DNA of 64,000 nt from the NCBI RefSeq assembly GCF_003589595.1, contig NW_020653852.1, forward strand, positions 7,553,429-7,617,428, read 5' to 3'. Below, piece after piece: positions 1 to 9,192 of this stretch (its first letter is position 1; the number at the start of each line of letters is the position of its first letter). The position numbers and the translations under genes were made by a program. The notes beneath the pieces are model-generated. The model did no database searches. It saw only the letters and a program-made list of their open reading frames with translations, and was not told the DNA's origin. This DNA comes from Hyposmocoma kahamanoa. Taxonomy: Eukaryota > Arthropoda > Insecta > Lepidoptera > Cosmopterigidae.

Positions 1-40
1 GACATTTTTTACAAATACTCAAAAAAGTGAACTCGCCGAT

Positions 41-715
41 ATGAACTCCACTATGAAAGAAGTACAAAAATCGAATATTAACATTGAGAACTCAATTGAG
101 TTCCTAGCCTCGCAAAATCAAGAATTGAAAAGCCGTATTACGGTGCTAGAAAATAATGCTAAGGACGACAGGCAGTATATTTCGTATTTGGAAAATAAAG
201 TGGAGGACCTTCAACTGGGTAGCTGCAAAGCTAACTTCGAGATAAAAAATGTCCCTAAAAAAGAAAATGAGAATAAAGATGATTTAATTGAAATGATTGC
301 TTGCCTATCAAAAACGGTTAACTGCGAAATTAAGAAAACGGACATCAGGGATATTTACAGAGTACGTGGAAAGCCTGAACAAAGGAATACACCAATAATT
401 ATTGAAACTAACTCGGCTTTACTGAAAGCTGACTTCCTGAGAATGACTAAGATCTTTAACGTGAAAAATAAAAATAAGATATGTGCCAAGCATTTGGGAA
501 TCAAGACTCAAGAGGACACTCCAGTTTATGTATCCGAGTACCTAACTGCCCATGCTTCACGTCTGTTTTTCCTGGCTCGAGACCTCAAAAAGACTAAAGG
601 ATACAAATTTTGCTGGACTAGTTACGGTAAGGTGTACGTTAGAAAATCTGAGCAATCACCAGTAATCGTAATTAGAAGCGAAGATCAAGTACACCAACTT
701 ATATCGCAATCCTGA
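41..715 (+). CDS. LINE ORF1 protein, FP C-terminal-like domain (5' partial)
   Basis: The frame is open to the window edge, so the first Met at 41 is probably internal and the protein is N-terminally incomplete. Residues about 1-60 look like a coiled coil (heptads with many E, K, L, N). Residues about 65-150 resemble the RNA-binding fold region of LINE ORF1 proteins. The C-terminal 90 residues carry the PVYVSEYLT and KVYVRKSE type motifs seen in lepidopteran LINE ORF1 proteins annotated as FP protein C-terminal domain. The expected role is a nucleic-acid chaperone bound to the element RNA. Family assignment is from memory of the motif pattern. Confidence 0.7.
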   Translation: MNSTMKEVQKSNINIENSIEFLASQNQELKSRITVLENNAKDDRQYISYLENKVEDLQLGSCKANFEIKNVPKKENENKDDLIEMIACLSKTVNCEIKKTDIRDIYRVRGKPEQRNTPIIIETNSALLKADFLRMTKIFNVKNKNKICAKHLGIKTQEDTPVYVSEYLTAHASRLFFLARDLKKTKGYKFCWTSYGKVYVRKSEQSPVIVIRSEDQVHQLISQS

Positions 716-1023
716 CTATCTGCTAGATTTCTATATTTTATCTCTCTATTCAATTGTTTGCTCATACAGTCATTTGTAAACTTATACCACATCAACTCAC
801 GAACAAATCCCCACATTCTCTCATTATCATTCTTACTTTAGGTACTCTCGTCTCTCTCATACTCACACAAACACATTACTTAAAAATACATTACACCTCT
901 ACATCCTCGACCTACAGACTGATACATTAATCTTTTTCCTTTGTACGATTAAAATTAATAATAACCCTAATCTACTGCTTTGCCCCTTCTCTTTTGACGT
1001 TCTAATTCTTCAGCTAGATAGAT

Positions 1024-2838
1024 ATGAATGATACTTTACTAACAATAAATGACATTGATAGCTTAGAGATCGCACACTCTTTGGAATGTGATATTACGGC
1101 GCTTAATAAATATTTAAATGTAAAGAAATGTGACTTTACTGTGATCTCTCAAAACATTAGAAGTATCTATTGCAACTTTGACGACTTTTTACTTAATATT
1201 TCCCGACTCAGTTTTAACACGGATGTTATAATATTAACTGAATGTAGGATTAACTTGAACAAACAGCTACCATTGTTACCTAATTATTACTCTTATTTCA
1301 CGACATGTCAGCGTAACCAAAACGACGGGGTGGTTATTTATGTAAAGAATACATTGAAGCATAAAACTACTGAAATTAATTTAGAACAGGCATCTTGTTT
1401 ACAGCTTGAAATTTTGAACTGCATAGTTTTAGGTATATACAGATCCCCAGCAAATAACAATGCGGAATGTTTTATTAACTCACTAAGCACTCACCTTGAA
1501 AGTTTAAACACAAGTAGCGGAAGTATTATAATAGCGGGTGATATAAATATTAACATAACTCCTAAACATGAAGTACCACCATATGAGCAAAGAAATATGT
1601 TGTGCTATTTAAATATGTTGTCTATGCATGGTATACTATCAGGCCACACTATACCAACTCGTGGTAAAAATTGTCTGGACCATATCATGTTAAGGATAAA
1701 CACTAAAATGCTTAGAGCAACAGTGGCTGTATTGAACACTACTACCACTGACCATTATACAACGCTTTTATCACTTTCTAAAATTAAAAATAGTTACACT
1801 GTGAAAAAAACTAAAACAACTATAAACTTTGAAGAAGCTTTAAAACAATTAAAAATGAAAATTCTAGCAAGTCCTTTCTATTGTGATGACCCAAATAAGG
1901 TCATAAATGACTTGATTCACGCTTTGTCAGAAACATTAAATAATAACACGAAAATCACCAATATACCAAGTAATCACCGCATAATAAAACCATGGATCAC
2001 ACCGGGTGTCCTGCGTTGTATTAGAACCCGAAATAAACTTCAACTAAAATGCCGTAGTAATCCATTTGATGAAGATAATAAACGAATCTACAATAGATAC
2101 AGAAATTACTGTAATAATCTTATAAAGAAGATAAAAAGAAACTACGAAAAAGAAATACTAAAAAATTCAGTCAAAAATAATAAACTATTATGGAAAAATA
2201 TTAAAAATATTACGTATACTAGTAACAATAAATCCACCAACACAGAACTGACGAATTTGAAATTGACTCCCTCTGCCTCTGCGGATTATGTAAATAAGTT
2301 TTTTGTTAATATTGGCAAGCAACTTGCTCAGCAAATACAAACACCGAATGATGAACTGAAAACTTATCTAAAAAACTTACCAACACAAATCAACTCCTTC
2401 GTTCTCCTGCATACTGACGAACATGAAGTAAACAGTATAATTAGGAACCTAAAATCGAGTAGTGCGCCAGGCTGGGACAATATCCCTACAGCATTTTTAA
2501 AATCTGCAAATTCCGTAGTTGTTCCCATTATTACCTATGCTGCGAACCTCTGTTTTGATAAAGGAATTTTTCCGACACTTCTTAAGTTGTCAACTATAAC
2601 TCCTGTGTATAAGAGTGGAGACAGAGACGATGTCAATAATTACAGGCCTATATCTGTATTATCAGTGATATCTAAAATACTGGAAAAATTACTCAATAAA
2701 AGATTACTAGACTATTTAAATAAAAACAATATATTGTCTGTAAACCAATTTGGTTTTCAGCGTGGAAGATCTGCGGAGGATGCAGTAATCTCCTTGAGTT
2801 CTCTGGTTACAGAAAAACTTGACAAACGTAAGAAATAG
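1024..2838 (+). CDS. LINE ORF2, N-terminal part: APE endonuclease and first half of RT
   Basis: Residues about 40-245 form an apurinic/apyrimidinic-type endonuclease: SQNIRSI start, ILTECR, IYRSPANN, IAGDINI, LDHIML and the terminal TDHYTTLL histidine motif are visible. Reverse transcriptase begins around residue 475 (SSSAPGWDNIP), with NNYRPISVLSVISK and QFGFQRGRSAEDA. The frame is cut by a 151-bp Penelope-derived insertion at 2837-2987. The rest of the protein continues at 3003. The insertion plus its 13-bp target duplication is 164 bp, and subtracting it places both halves in one frame, so this is one gene broken by one event. Confidence 0.85.
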   Translation: MNDTLLTINDIDSLEIAHSLECDITALNKYLNVKKCDFTVISQNIRSIYCNFDDFLLNISRLSFNTDVIILTECRINLNKQLPLLPNYYSYFTTCQRNQNDGVVIYVKNTLKHKTTEINLEQASCLQLEILNCIVLGIYRSPANNNAECFINSLSTHLESLNTSSGSIIIAGDININITPKHEVPPYEQRNMLCYLNMLSMHGILSGHTIPTRGKNCLDHIMLRINTKMLRATVAVLNTTTTDHYTTLLSLSKIKNSYTVKKTKTTINFEEALKQLKMKILASPFYCDDPNKVINDLIHALSETLNNNTKITNIPSNHRIIKPWITPGVLRCIRTRNKLQLKCRSNPFDEDNKRIYNRYRNYCNNLIKKIKRNYEKEILKNSVKNNKLLWKNIKNITYTSNNKSTNTELTNLKLTPSASADYVNKFFVNIGKQLAQQIQTPNDELKTYLKNLPTQINSFVLLHTDEHEVNSIIRNLKSSSAPGWDNIPTAFLKSANSVVVPIITYAANLCFDKGIFPTLLKLSTITPVYKSGDRDDVNNYRPISVLSVISKILEKLLNKRLLDYLNKNNILSVNQFGFQRGRSAEDAVISLSSLVTEKLDKRKK

Positions 2839-2987
2839 GAAATGAAACTATTTTTCCGGATTTAAATCGCGTATATTTGTTTTTTCAAACAACGGGTTTG
2901 TTTGAAAAAACAAATATACGCGATTTAAATCCGGAAAAATAGTTTCATTTCCTATGTGTAACAATCGCGAAAACCTAAGAACTCGAT
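2837..2987 (-). mobile_element. Short palindromic Penelope-like (PLE) terminal element inside LINE ORF2
   Basis: About 60 bases starting AGGAAATGAAAC are repeated in inverted orientation around a short centre near 2893-2900. A 35-base one-sided tail follows, ending CTAAGAACTCGAT. The flanks carry a 13-bp duplication, AAACGTAAGAAAT, at 2824-2836 and 2988-3000. The same terminal sequence occurs at five other loci in this window. It has no coding capacity. It is called Penelope-like because the same ends flank PLE RT and GIY-YIG fragments at 9948-10616 and 60208-61613. Confidence 0.85.
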
Positions 2988-3002
2988 AAACGTAAGAAAT
3001 GT

Positions 3003-4181
3003 TTGTCAGTATTTTTGGACTTAAAAAAAGCATTTGACACTGTCTATCTCTCCATACTGGTACACAAATTAGAAAAGATAGGTATAAGAGGTACTCCACT
3101 TTGTATATTCATTGATTACTTGACAAATAGGAAGCAAACAGTGAAATTAGATAACCACATCAGTAGGTGCGAAGAGGTTTTGTATGGCGTACCCCAAGGT
3201 AGCGTTCTTGGTCCTACGCTTTTTCTTATATATATAAATGACCTATGTGATTTACAGATCAAGAGCGCTAATATTTTCTCGTATGCTGATGATACAGCCA
3301 TTGTATTCACTGATAATTCTTGGAATACTCTGAAGTCTAGTGCAGAACGGGGACTGGAGCGTGTAAACAGATGGTTAATTAACAATTCTCTTACCTTAAA
3401 TACTAATAAAACAAACTACATCTGTTTTAGTATAAATAATGATACTCAGCCTAAAAATAATTTTCACTTAAAGATTCATAATTGCAAAACCACAGGTAAC
3501 ACAAGTAACTGCACATGCCCTTCTATGATTAAAGTTGCACAATCAAAATATTTGGGTGTTCTTGTGGACCAGCGACTCTCGTGGTATCCACACCTCGAAC
3601 ATGTCATTAAAAGAGTAAGAAAACTTAATTGGATTTTTAAAACACTAAGATATGTAGTGCCAGGACCAATCGCTGGTCCGCGAGGCTCGTCGTCTAGGGA
3701 TATACTTAAGGAAATATACGTGAGTTTGGTTCAATCTGTATTGATTTATTGTATTCCTGTATGGGGTGGAGCTGCTAAAACTCGTTTTCTCGAGTTGGAA
3801 CGTGCGCAACGCAATTTGCTTAAAATAATATATTTTAAAAAAAGACGATTTGCCACTAGCAGTTTGTATCAACTATCAAATTTAGCCACTGTAAGGAAAC
3901 TCTACATCACTCAAACTGTACTCAGACAACATAGGTCTCTAAAATATGATCTAAATATTTCGAAGAGGAGAAGGAAAGACATTGTGGCACAAGTACCAAA
4001 AGTAAATACAACATTTGCAAACAGACAATTCAGCAAACGATCGGCCCATTTGTACAATTTAATTAATAAGGAATTAGAAATATACGCCAAAAGTTATAGA
4101 GACTGCAAAAAAGTTACATCAAAATGGCTACAGTCGAAATCGTATGAGGAAACCGAAGATCTATTAGAACATTTGCTTTAA
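3003..4181 (+). CDS. LINE ORF2, C-terminal part: RT catalytic core
   Basis: This continues the RT of the upstream half: FLDLKKAFDTV (motif A aspartates), GVPQGSVLGPTLF (motif B), YADDTAIVF (motif C, catalytic DD intact) and YLGVLVDQRLSW (thumb start). A conserved C-terminal helical region with LIYCIPVWGG follows. The stop is at 4179-4181. The first Met shown here is internal; it is not a separate gene. Apart from the Penelope insertion no stop or frameshift was seen, so the LINE was probably intact when it was hit. Confidence 0.85.
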   Translation: MSVFLDLKKAFDTVYLSILVHKLEKIGIRGTPLCIFIDYLTNRKQTVKLDNHISRCEEVLYGVPQGSVLGPTLFLIYINDLCDLQIKSANIFSYADDTAIVFTDNSWNTLKSSAERGLERVNRWLINNSLTLNTNKTNYICFSINNDTQPKNNFHLKIHNCKTTGNTSNCTCPSMIKVAQSKYLGVLVDQRLSWYPHLEHVIKRVRKLNWIFKTLRYVVPGPIAGPRGSSSRDILKEIYVSLVQSVLIYCIPVWGGAAKTRFLELERAQRNLLKIIYFKKRRFATSSLYQLSNLATVRKLYITQTVLRQHRSLKYDLNISKRRRKDIVAQVPKVNTTFANRQFSKRSAHLYNLINKELEIYAKSYRDCKKVTSKWLQSKSYEETEDLLEHLL

Positions 4182-4217
4182 AAACACTACTTTCCTAATC
4201 TATGGCAACAGGTTAAC

Positions 4218-4348
4218 ACACATACACACAGACACCCCCCCCCACACACACATACATACATACACACACTCACACTCACTCACACATACATACATACACA
4301 CACTCGCACATACATACATACATACACACACTCACACTCACACAGACA

Positions 4349-4420
<72 letters not shown>

Positions 4421-4430
4421 CACACACATA
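4218..4430. repeat. CA/CG-rich microsatellite in LINE 3' UTR
   Basis: Mixed (CA)n, (CATA)n and (GCAC)n arrays. The long reading frame on the minus strand here is only a by-product of the dinucleotide repeat. Confidence 0.95.
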
Positions 4431-4727
4431 ATTTTTCATATACAAATGCACACACATACGTTTTAAGATTCATATTAAATTTAAAATTAGAAGTTAAGAA
4501 AATTGAAAATTGTTAAAAAAAAAAATTGTTTGTTTTGTTTTTGTCGATGTTTGGAACTGTAAAAATTAAACACTACATTAAGTATAAGTTAAAAATGTTA
4601 AATATGTATTTATAGCTATGGAAGAGCGGTGCCTTCTGACACAGGCTTGATAAGCTTAATAGGAGGTACCATCCACTGTTAATGTAAAGTTAATTGTATT
4701 ACTGAAATAAACATTTATTATTATTAC

Positions 4728-5268
4728 TAGTGCTGGAATTCCACCTGGCCCGCTAGCTTTATTCACGTCTAGATTCCGCAGAATTCTAAGTACCTCTTTT
4801 TGGCGTATGCGAATTGGCGCCATAGTGCACCCAGCCTGAGGTAAGATGAGATCCAGACTCGAACTCCTTGCAAAGAGTGAGGCAAAAAGAAAGTTGCCTT
4901 GTCTTCTGCAATGTAGGCCAGCGTGCCGTCCGACCTCAGCAGAGGTGTCATAGATAGGCGATAAAAGTTAGTTAGTGACTTTATATTTAAAGATGTTTTG
5001 TTTAAAAAATTAATTTGTCAATTTCTGGCGTCGCCATTTTCATTACGCATACACAATATGGAAGCGTCCGCGTACGTACGATCGGAGCGCCTGATCGAAC
5101 TGATAAAAATTTGATTACTATAGAAATACGTTATTTTATTTCACAAAAACAAACACCGATATACAAATTCGTTTTAGGGTCGCGCTCGCGCCGCCGAAAC
5201 GCCGCAGCCGCCGATACTTTTTTGTCGGCGCGCCGCCGCCGGTTGATCTATTATCGGCACTCATGTCT
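4728..5268 (-). mobile_element. Older LINE fragment (second jockey-like family), minus strand
   Basis: On the minus strand the sequence reads MTPLLRSDGTLAYIAEDKA followed by frameshifted RT-start motifs, ending at SGPxGIPAL where the downstream LINE begins. 4968-5268 is the upstream, GC-rich untranslated part (CGGCGCGCCGAC type). A related copy lies on the plus strand at 30222-31262, and an inverted scrap of the 5' part at 32950-33175. It is degraded by frameshifts. Confidence 0.75.
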
Positions 5269-7374
5269 AAATCGAAGACTAATCTCTGTTCTTTGAGCAC
5301 TACTAAGCGTGTCACATGATGAGATGCCTTTTAAGTATGAATGTAATTGTGTTAACTTTGCCTTGTAGGTTCCACGTTTTCTTATTAGTTCTTTTAGAGG
5401 AGTAATCATTTTATATTTTAATTAAGTAAATATTAAATCTAACAAATACTTATCTTATTTAAACTTTGTATTGAGAAGTGAAAGATAAATGGTGCATGCT
5501 AATTAACTTGAAAAAATTGGAACAATCCAAATGCAATGATAAATTAGTAATGTAGAAATGAATTATACTAATCTTGGGTGCATATGCGTGCAGAGAAAAA
5601 AAAACCGCCGAGCGTTAGTTTCTGTTTAAACGCCAGCTGATTTGAGCGTCAGACGACCTGTGCTGGACCAGCACAAGCGCAACGGGCCGGGAAATTAACC
5701 GGAAAAGCGCCGCCCAAAGCTTGATAGCAAGCGATCATCAACCGTGAATAAATGAGTAAACGTACAGCATATCAGCCAGAAAATTTACATAAATGCTTAC
5801 TGCTAAAGCTGCGAATGCCTCAAACAATGGATTGTTCTAAAAAACAAGATTAGGTATAGTTCATTAACAGAATTTTTCGTATTGGGTGCTGTGATGAAGT
5901 ATATGAAGACTTCAATGAACCACAGCATCCATAATGTGCGAACACAGATGTACCAATAGGTATATCGATTACGGGATTGCAACGAATTAAATGGCGATTT
6001 CAATAAACATACAAAATGTGGTTGTGCAAACACAACACACTTGAGATTTATTACGCTACGAGTTGCAAGTTAATACAACTTAACGAATGAAATTTTAACT
6101 CAATTTGACTCTGCGTGAATGTAAAAATGTGTGGGATTTGGGATGGAAACGGGTAGATTGGAACGAACTCACTGATTTCCTTTCCTGTACAAAATGGCGT
6201 GCGCTGGCGCTGCTGCGTGCGTGTCCCTAAATTTATTCGGTTCGATGTGACCACTTTACGCAGGAATGCAGGGTGTGAAAGAAAGATCTTCTGTTCGTTT
6301 TTAGTATGCTGAATGTACTTAGAAATGAATACAAAAAAGAAGAATATTGAAAACAATGCGTCTGATGCGCTAATTCTCGCAGAGTGAGAAAAAAAATGAC
6401 AGCTCCGAGGCGAGGCGAAGTGCGGGAGGCGGGCCGGCTGCGCTTTTTTGTCACGTGTGTTAACACATAGTCTATTTTAATTTCTGTTTTGTGTCTGTTT
6501 TTTCTTTTAATTATTGAATATGCTTGTGTGTGCTTGTGGGAAGCAATAAACGTTTTTTTAACATTCATATAACATATTTTATAATCATTTAATGTTATCA
6601 ACTGTGCCTTCATGAATTAAATTTGAACTAGTTAACGTCCCTTTTACCCCAAATAGTGCCCTCGTAATATTAGCAAGAATAGAAATCTAGTGTAAAAAAA
6701 ATCATGTGAACCATAAAATTAATGACGCCACTATATGTGAAGAACTTACGTCGTCAATTACAACACCAAAGAGTTTAACGAAACATCCTCCGCCGCAAGA
6801 AATACAACGACGTGTATAACGCTCTAAAAACTGGACAGCTCTTTCATGAAGTTCTCGCTGTGGAAAGAAAAGACGACGCTATGTCAATAATGATTTCGCA
6901 GAACTTCTTTCTAACCATGGTTTCGTACTAGACCAACTATCCATTTTCTCATTACTCTGTCAACTACCTGGGCTATATACCCACGAGGTGTATGGGAGGA
7001 ACAGAGATATGTGTGCCGTAAGTACAGAGTCGGCACTTTGTCTCCACAATTTCATAGGTCTTTTGTCTGTACCTATTTACTTTGAGGTCTCTTTCACAGT
7101 TCACAACACACCAGTTCTAAAATGTGGATTTCGTATATTACTCGCTTTACTCGATAAATTTTTAACATTTACACGTACATGAAACGCCACTACATATAAA
7201 GGTTGGTACAAAAAGCTATAGAGATAACATTTAATCGTGAAGAAATGGAGTTGAAGCTGTCGATAGAGTGGAACATATCTGTGAGTGGAACCATATGCTT
7301 AGTACTTAAAACAACAAAGATAATGAAATGACTCGACTTGAGTTTCACTTGTGTGCTGAGAATGTGGTATGTCA
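5269..7374. other. Unassigned AT-rich stretch
   Basis: No convincing gene was found. Minus-strand frames at 5803-6033, 6051-6356 and 6233-6613 have no recognisable domain or splice context. A GC-rich pocket at 6395-6450 (GAGGCGAGGCGAAG type) resembles dispersed repeat sequence. It probably lies downstream of, or within a 3' intron of, the sAC-like gene. Confidence 0.5.
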
Positions 7375-7500
7375 AAAAAATAACAGTTCAAAGGGGGATG
7401 CTTCCGATAAATCCAATTACAGGCCAATATCGTTGGCAACAGTAGCAGCTGCTCATTGGCGTATTATTAAAGCAAAAAATCCTGGGAAAAAAAAGTAAAT
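7375..7500 (+). pseudogene. LINE RT relic
   Basis: The frame reads KGDASDKSNYRPISLATVA, the RT motif around NYRPIS. It is followed by frame loss. A second scrap at 7898-7990 (NLSKAFDTV) belongs to the same RT, so one decayed LINE is split by the dispersed repeat at 7553-7860. Confidence 0.6.
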
Positions 7501-7552
7501 GACTTTAAACCCAATCTGTCAAGGGAAAGTGCCATTTTGTGCCTTCCACATG

Positions 7553-7860
7553 CCATATTAGTAACAGTAGAGCTCCTTGTGAAAGAGTTCGTCCAGGGAA
7601 GTACTGCCACCTTACCTATTTCTGCCGCCAAGCAGTAACGTGAGCATTACTAGGTTCCGGCTTAGAAGGGTAAGGGTGCTGGTGAAATTACAGGCACATG
7701 TGATTTGTTAACTTCTTTCTCAGGGTGACGGGCGCAGTGGCGTCCATAAGATCATTGCGATTTAAAGCTCTGAATGGCACTGCAAATGTTATGGATAGGC
7801 GTGTCGCTTACCACCAGGCACTCGACTTGTTCGTCCCGTCACTTTGTAATATAAAAAAAA
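7553..7860 (+). repeat. Dispersed repeat family D, copy 1
   Basis: Shares AGGGTGACGGGCGCAGTGGC, TTTAAAGCTCTGAATGGCAC and an A-rich tail with minus-strand copies at 24815-25290, 29424-29640 and 47866-48045. The one-sided A-rich end suggests retroposition (a SINE or LINE 3' end). The class is not determined. Confidence 0.7.
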
Positions 7861-7897
7861 TATTCTACTACTTACACCAAAGCACAAACGCCAGTTT

Positions 7898-7990
7898 ACT
7901 CTACTTTTGAATTTATCGAAGGCTTTCGATACGGTTATACTCGTTTTATATCCTTTGGGGCAAAATGCAAGCGTGCACACGTACCCCCAG
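7898..7990 (+). pseudogene. LINE RT relic, downstream piece
   Basis: Reads LNLSKAFDTVI, the RT motif A neighbourhood, then decays. Continuation of the relic at 7375-7500. Confidence 0.5.
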
Positions 7991-8865
7991 GAATGCGATC
8001 GACCTACTTAAAGCTCTCAGACTTCCGTGACGCAGCGCAGGGCATTGGCCATATATTATCCATTCAATCTTTTAAAATTAAAATAAAACAGCACTATCTA
8101 GAGCTCCAATTGAGCGGCTAGGTAACAATTTTGGTTTATTTTGATTTCTTTTCAGTTAAATTGTTTATTTTATTTCTTTAAGAAAAATAAACTTTAATAA
8201 AAACTTTAATGGAATTGCTTGCTTCAGTAGTGGCAGCCTTTTCTAGTTCTAGTTCTTCTTTGTTAATGTCTCACGAGAGCAGTATTTCATACATTCAATT
8301 CTTGGTAATGATTCCTAACAAGTGCAGTATTTTATATACATTCAAGTCATGTAATAGTTCCTATTAGTAATTTTTCTACTTGTTTACTTAATATTTAAGT
8401 TACATTTTATAATTTTAGTGTTTGCCACACTAGTACTAACTTGCCATCTCATCTTGTAAAAGCGGTTCCAACTAAAAACCAGCGTTACAGCAGGCGAGCT
8501 GTAACATATATGCTGAGTTGGATCCGTTTCAGCTTATAGGTATAATGTAATCATTAATTTGTTTTATCGGTTTTGTTCCAATTTTCTTAAGCTGAATAGA
8601 CGTTTTTTTATTTCTTTCTTGCTATTATAATAAGTTGTCTCGCAGTATTGCGGTTATGGGAATGTCAACAAACCTCTACGGGTGCTATCAGTGGATAAAT
8701 TACACTTAAAAATAGGTCCTTCGTGTACAATTAGTGATTGTAGGGTGTTTTTAGGACTGCCATGCTTTTGCAGCGCATTAGGCGCGTACACCAACCACTA
8801 CAGTGTGATAACGTACAAGAAAACTGCCTCCTTAATGCGTTACGTGCGTGAGAGTTCCAACAGTC
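7991..8865. other. Unassigned AT-rich stretch
   Basis: No coding or repeat signature recognised. Several T-rich runs at 8140-8220. Confidence 0.4.
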
Positions 8866-8938
8866 TCGTGCATTTGAGAGTACCATGCTTGTGAAAAATG
8901 CCTCGTGCATTTGAGAGTACCATGCTTGTGAAAAATAG
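8866..8938 (+). repeat. Two-copy tandem repeat, about 36 bp
   Basis: The unit starting CTCGTGCATTTGAGAGTACC occurs twice with almost no change. This suggests a recent duplication. No function is suggested. Confidence 0.85.
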
Positions 8939-9100
8939 AAGTATTGGAAATCGGTACATTTCCACAACTTTAGGTTATATGATACGGGTAGAAAATTTTT
9001 GTGAAATAAAAATATTGATATGATTTGTAGACAGATATGTCTGTGCCGCGATGGAGCATGTCTAAAAATCTATAATGTTATAAGACGTGGATTATCTCAC

Positions 9101-9192
9101 CTTTTGATTTTCTGTTAAAATTTCGTAAGTAGTCTTTCTGAATAGAGTATGTCGAAACTTCATATATCCACAGAAGGCGTATGCAGGAAGTT
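9101..9192 (-). CDS. sAC-like exon E19
   Basis: Encodes LPAYAFCGYMKFRHTLFRKT and the adjoining TENQK. Acceptor CAAG, donor GTGAGA. Ends in phase 0. No following exon was recognised between here and the left edge. Confidence 0.85.

Larger units (their letters stand above)
1..4727 (+). mobile_element. LINE, two-ORF CR1/jockey-like non-LTR retrotransposon
   Basis: The element enters from the left edge and carries ORF1 (to 715), a 308-base spacer without a usable frame (716-1023), ORF2 (1024-4181, interrupted) and a 3' UTR with a CA-rich microsatellite. It ends at an AATAAA-containing stretch followed by ATT repeats near 4700-4727. At 4728 the sequence changes abruptly to an older LINE fragment on the other strand, so this copy apparently inserted into that fragment. 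APE-type endonuclease plus RT and a short-repeat tail fit the CR1/jockey group; the exact clade is not settled. Confidence 0.85.

Noticed and set aside
4276..4473. Minus-strand frame rich in Cys, Val and Tyr
   Set aside because: Pure by-product of the CA/CG microsatellite.
8731..8967. Minus-strand frame with RRQFSCTLSHCSGW considered as the exon after E19
   Set aside because: Spacing of the cysteines and the tandem repeat inside do not fit, and no phase-compatible acceptor was convincing.
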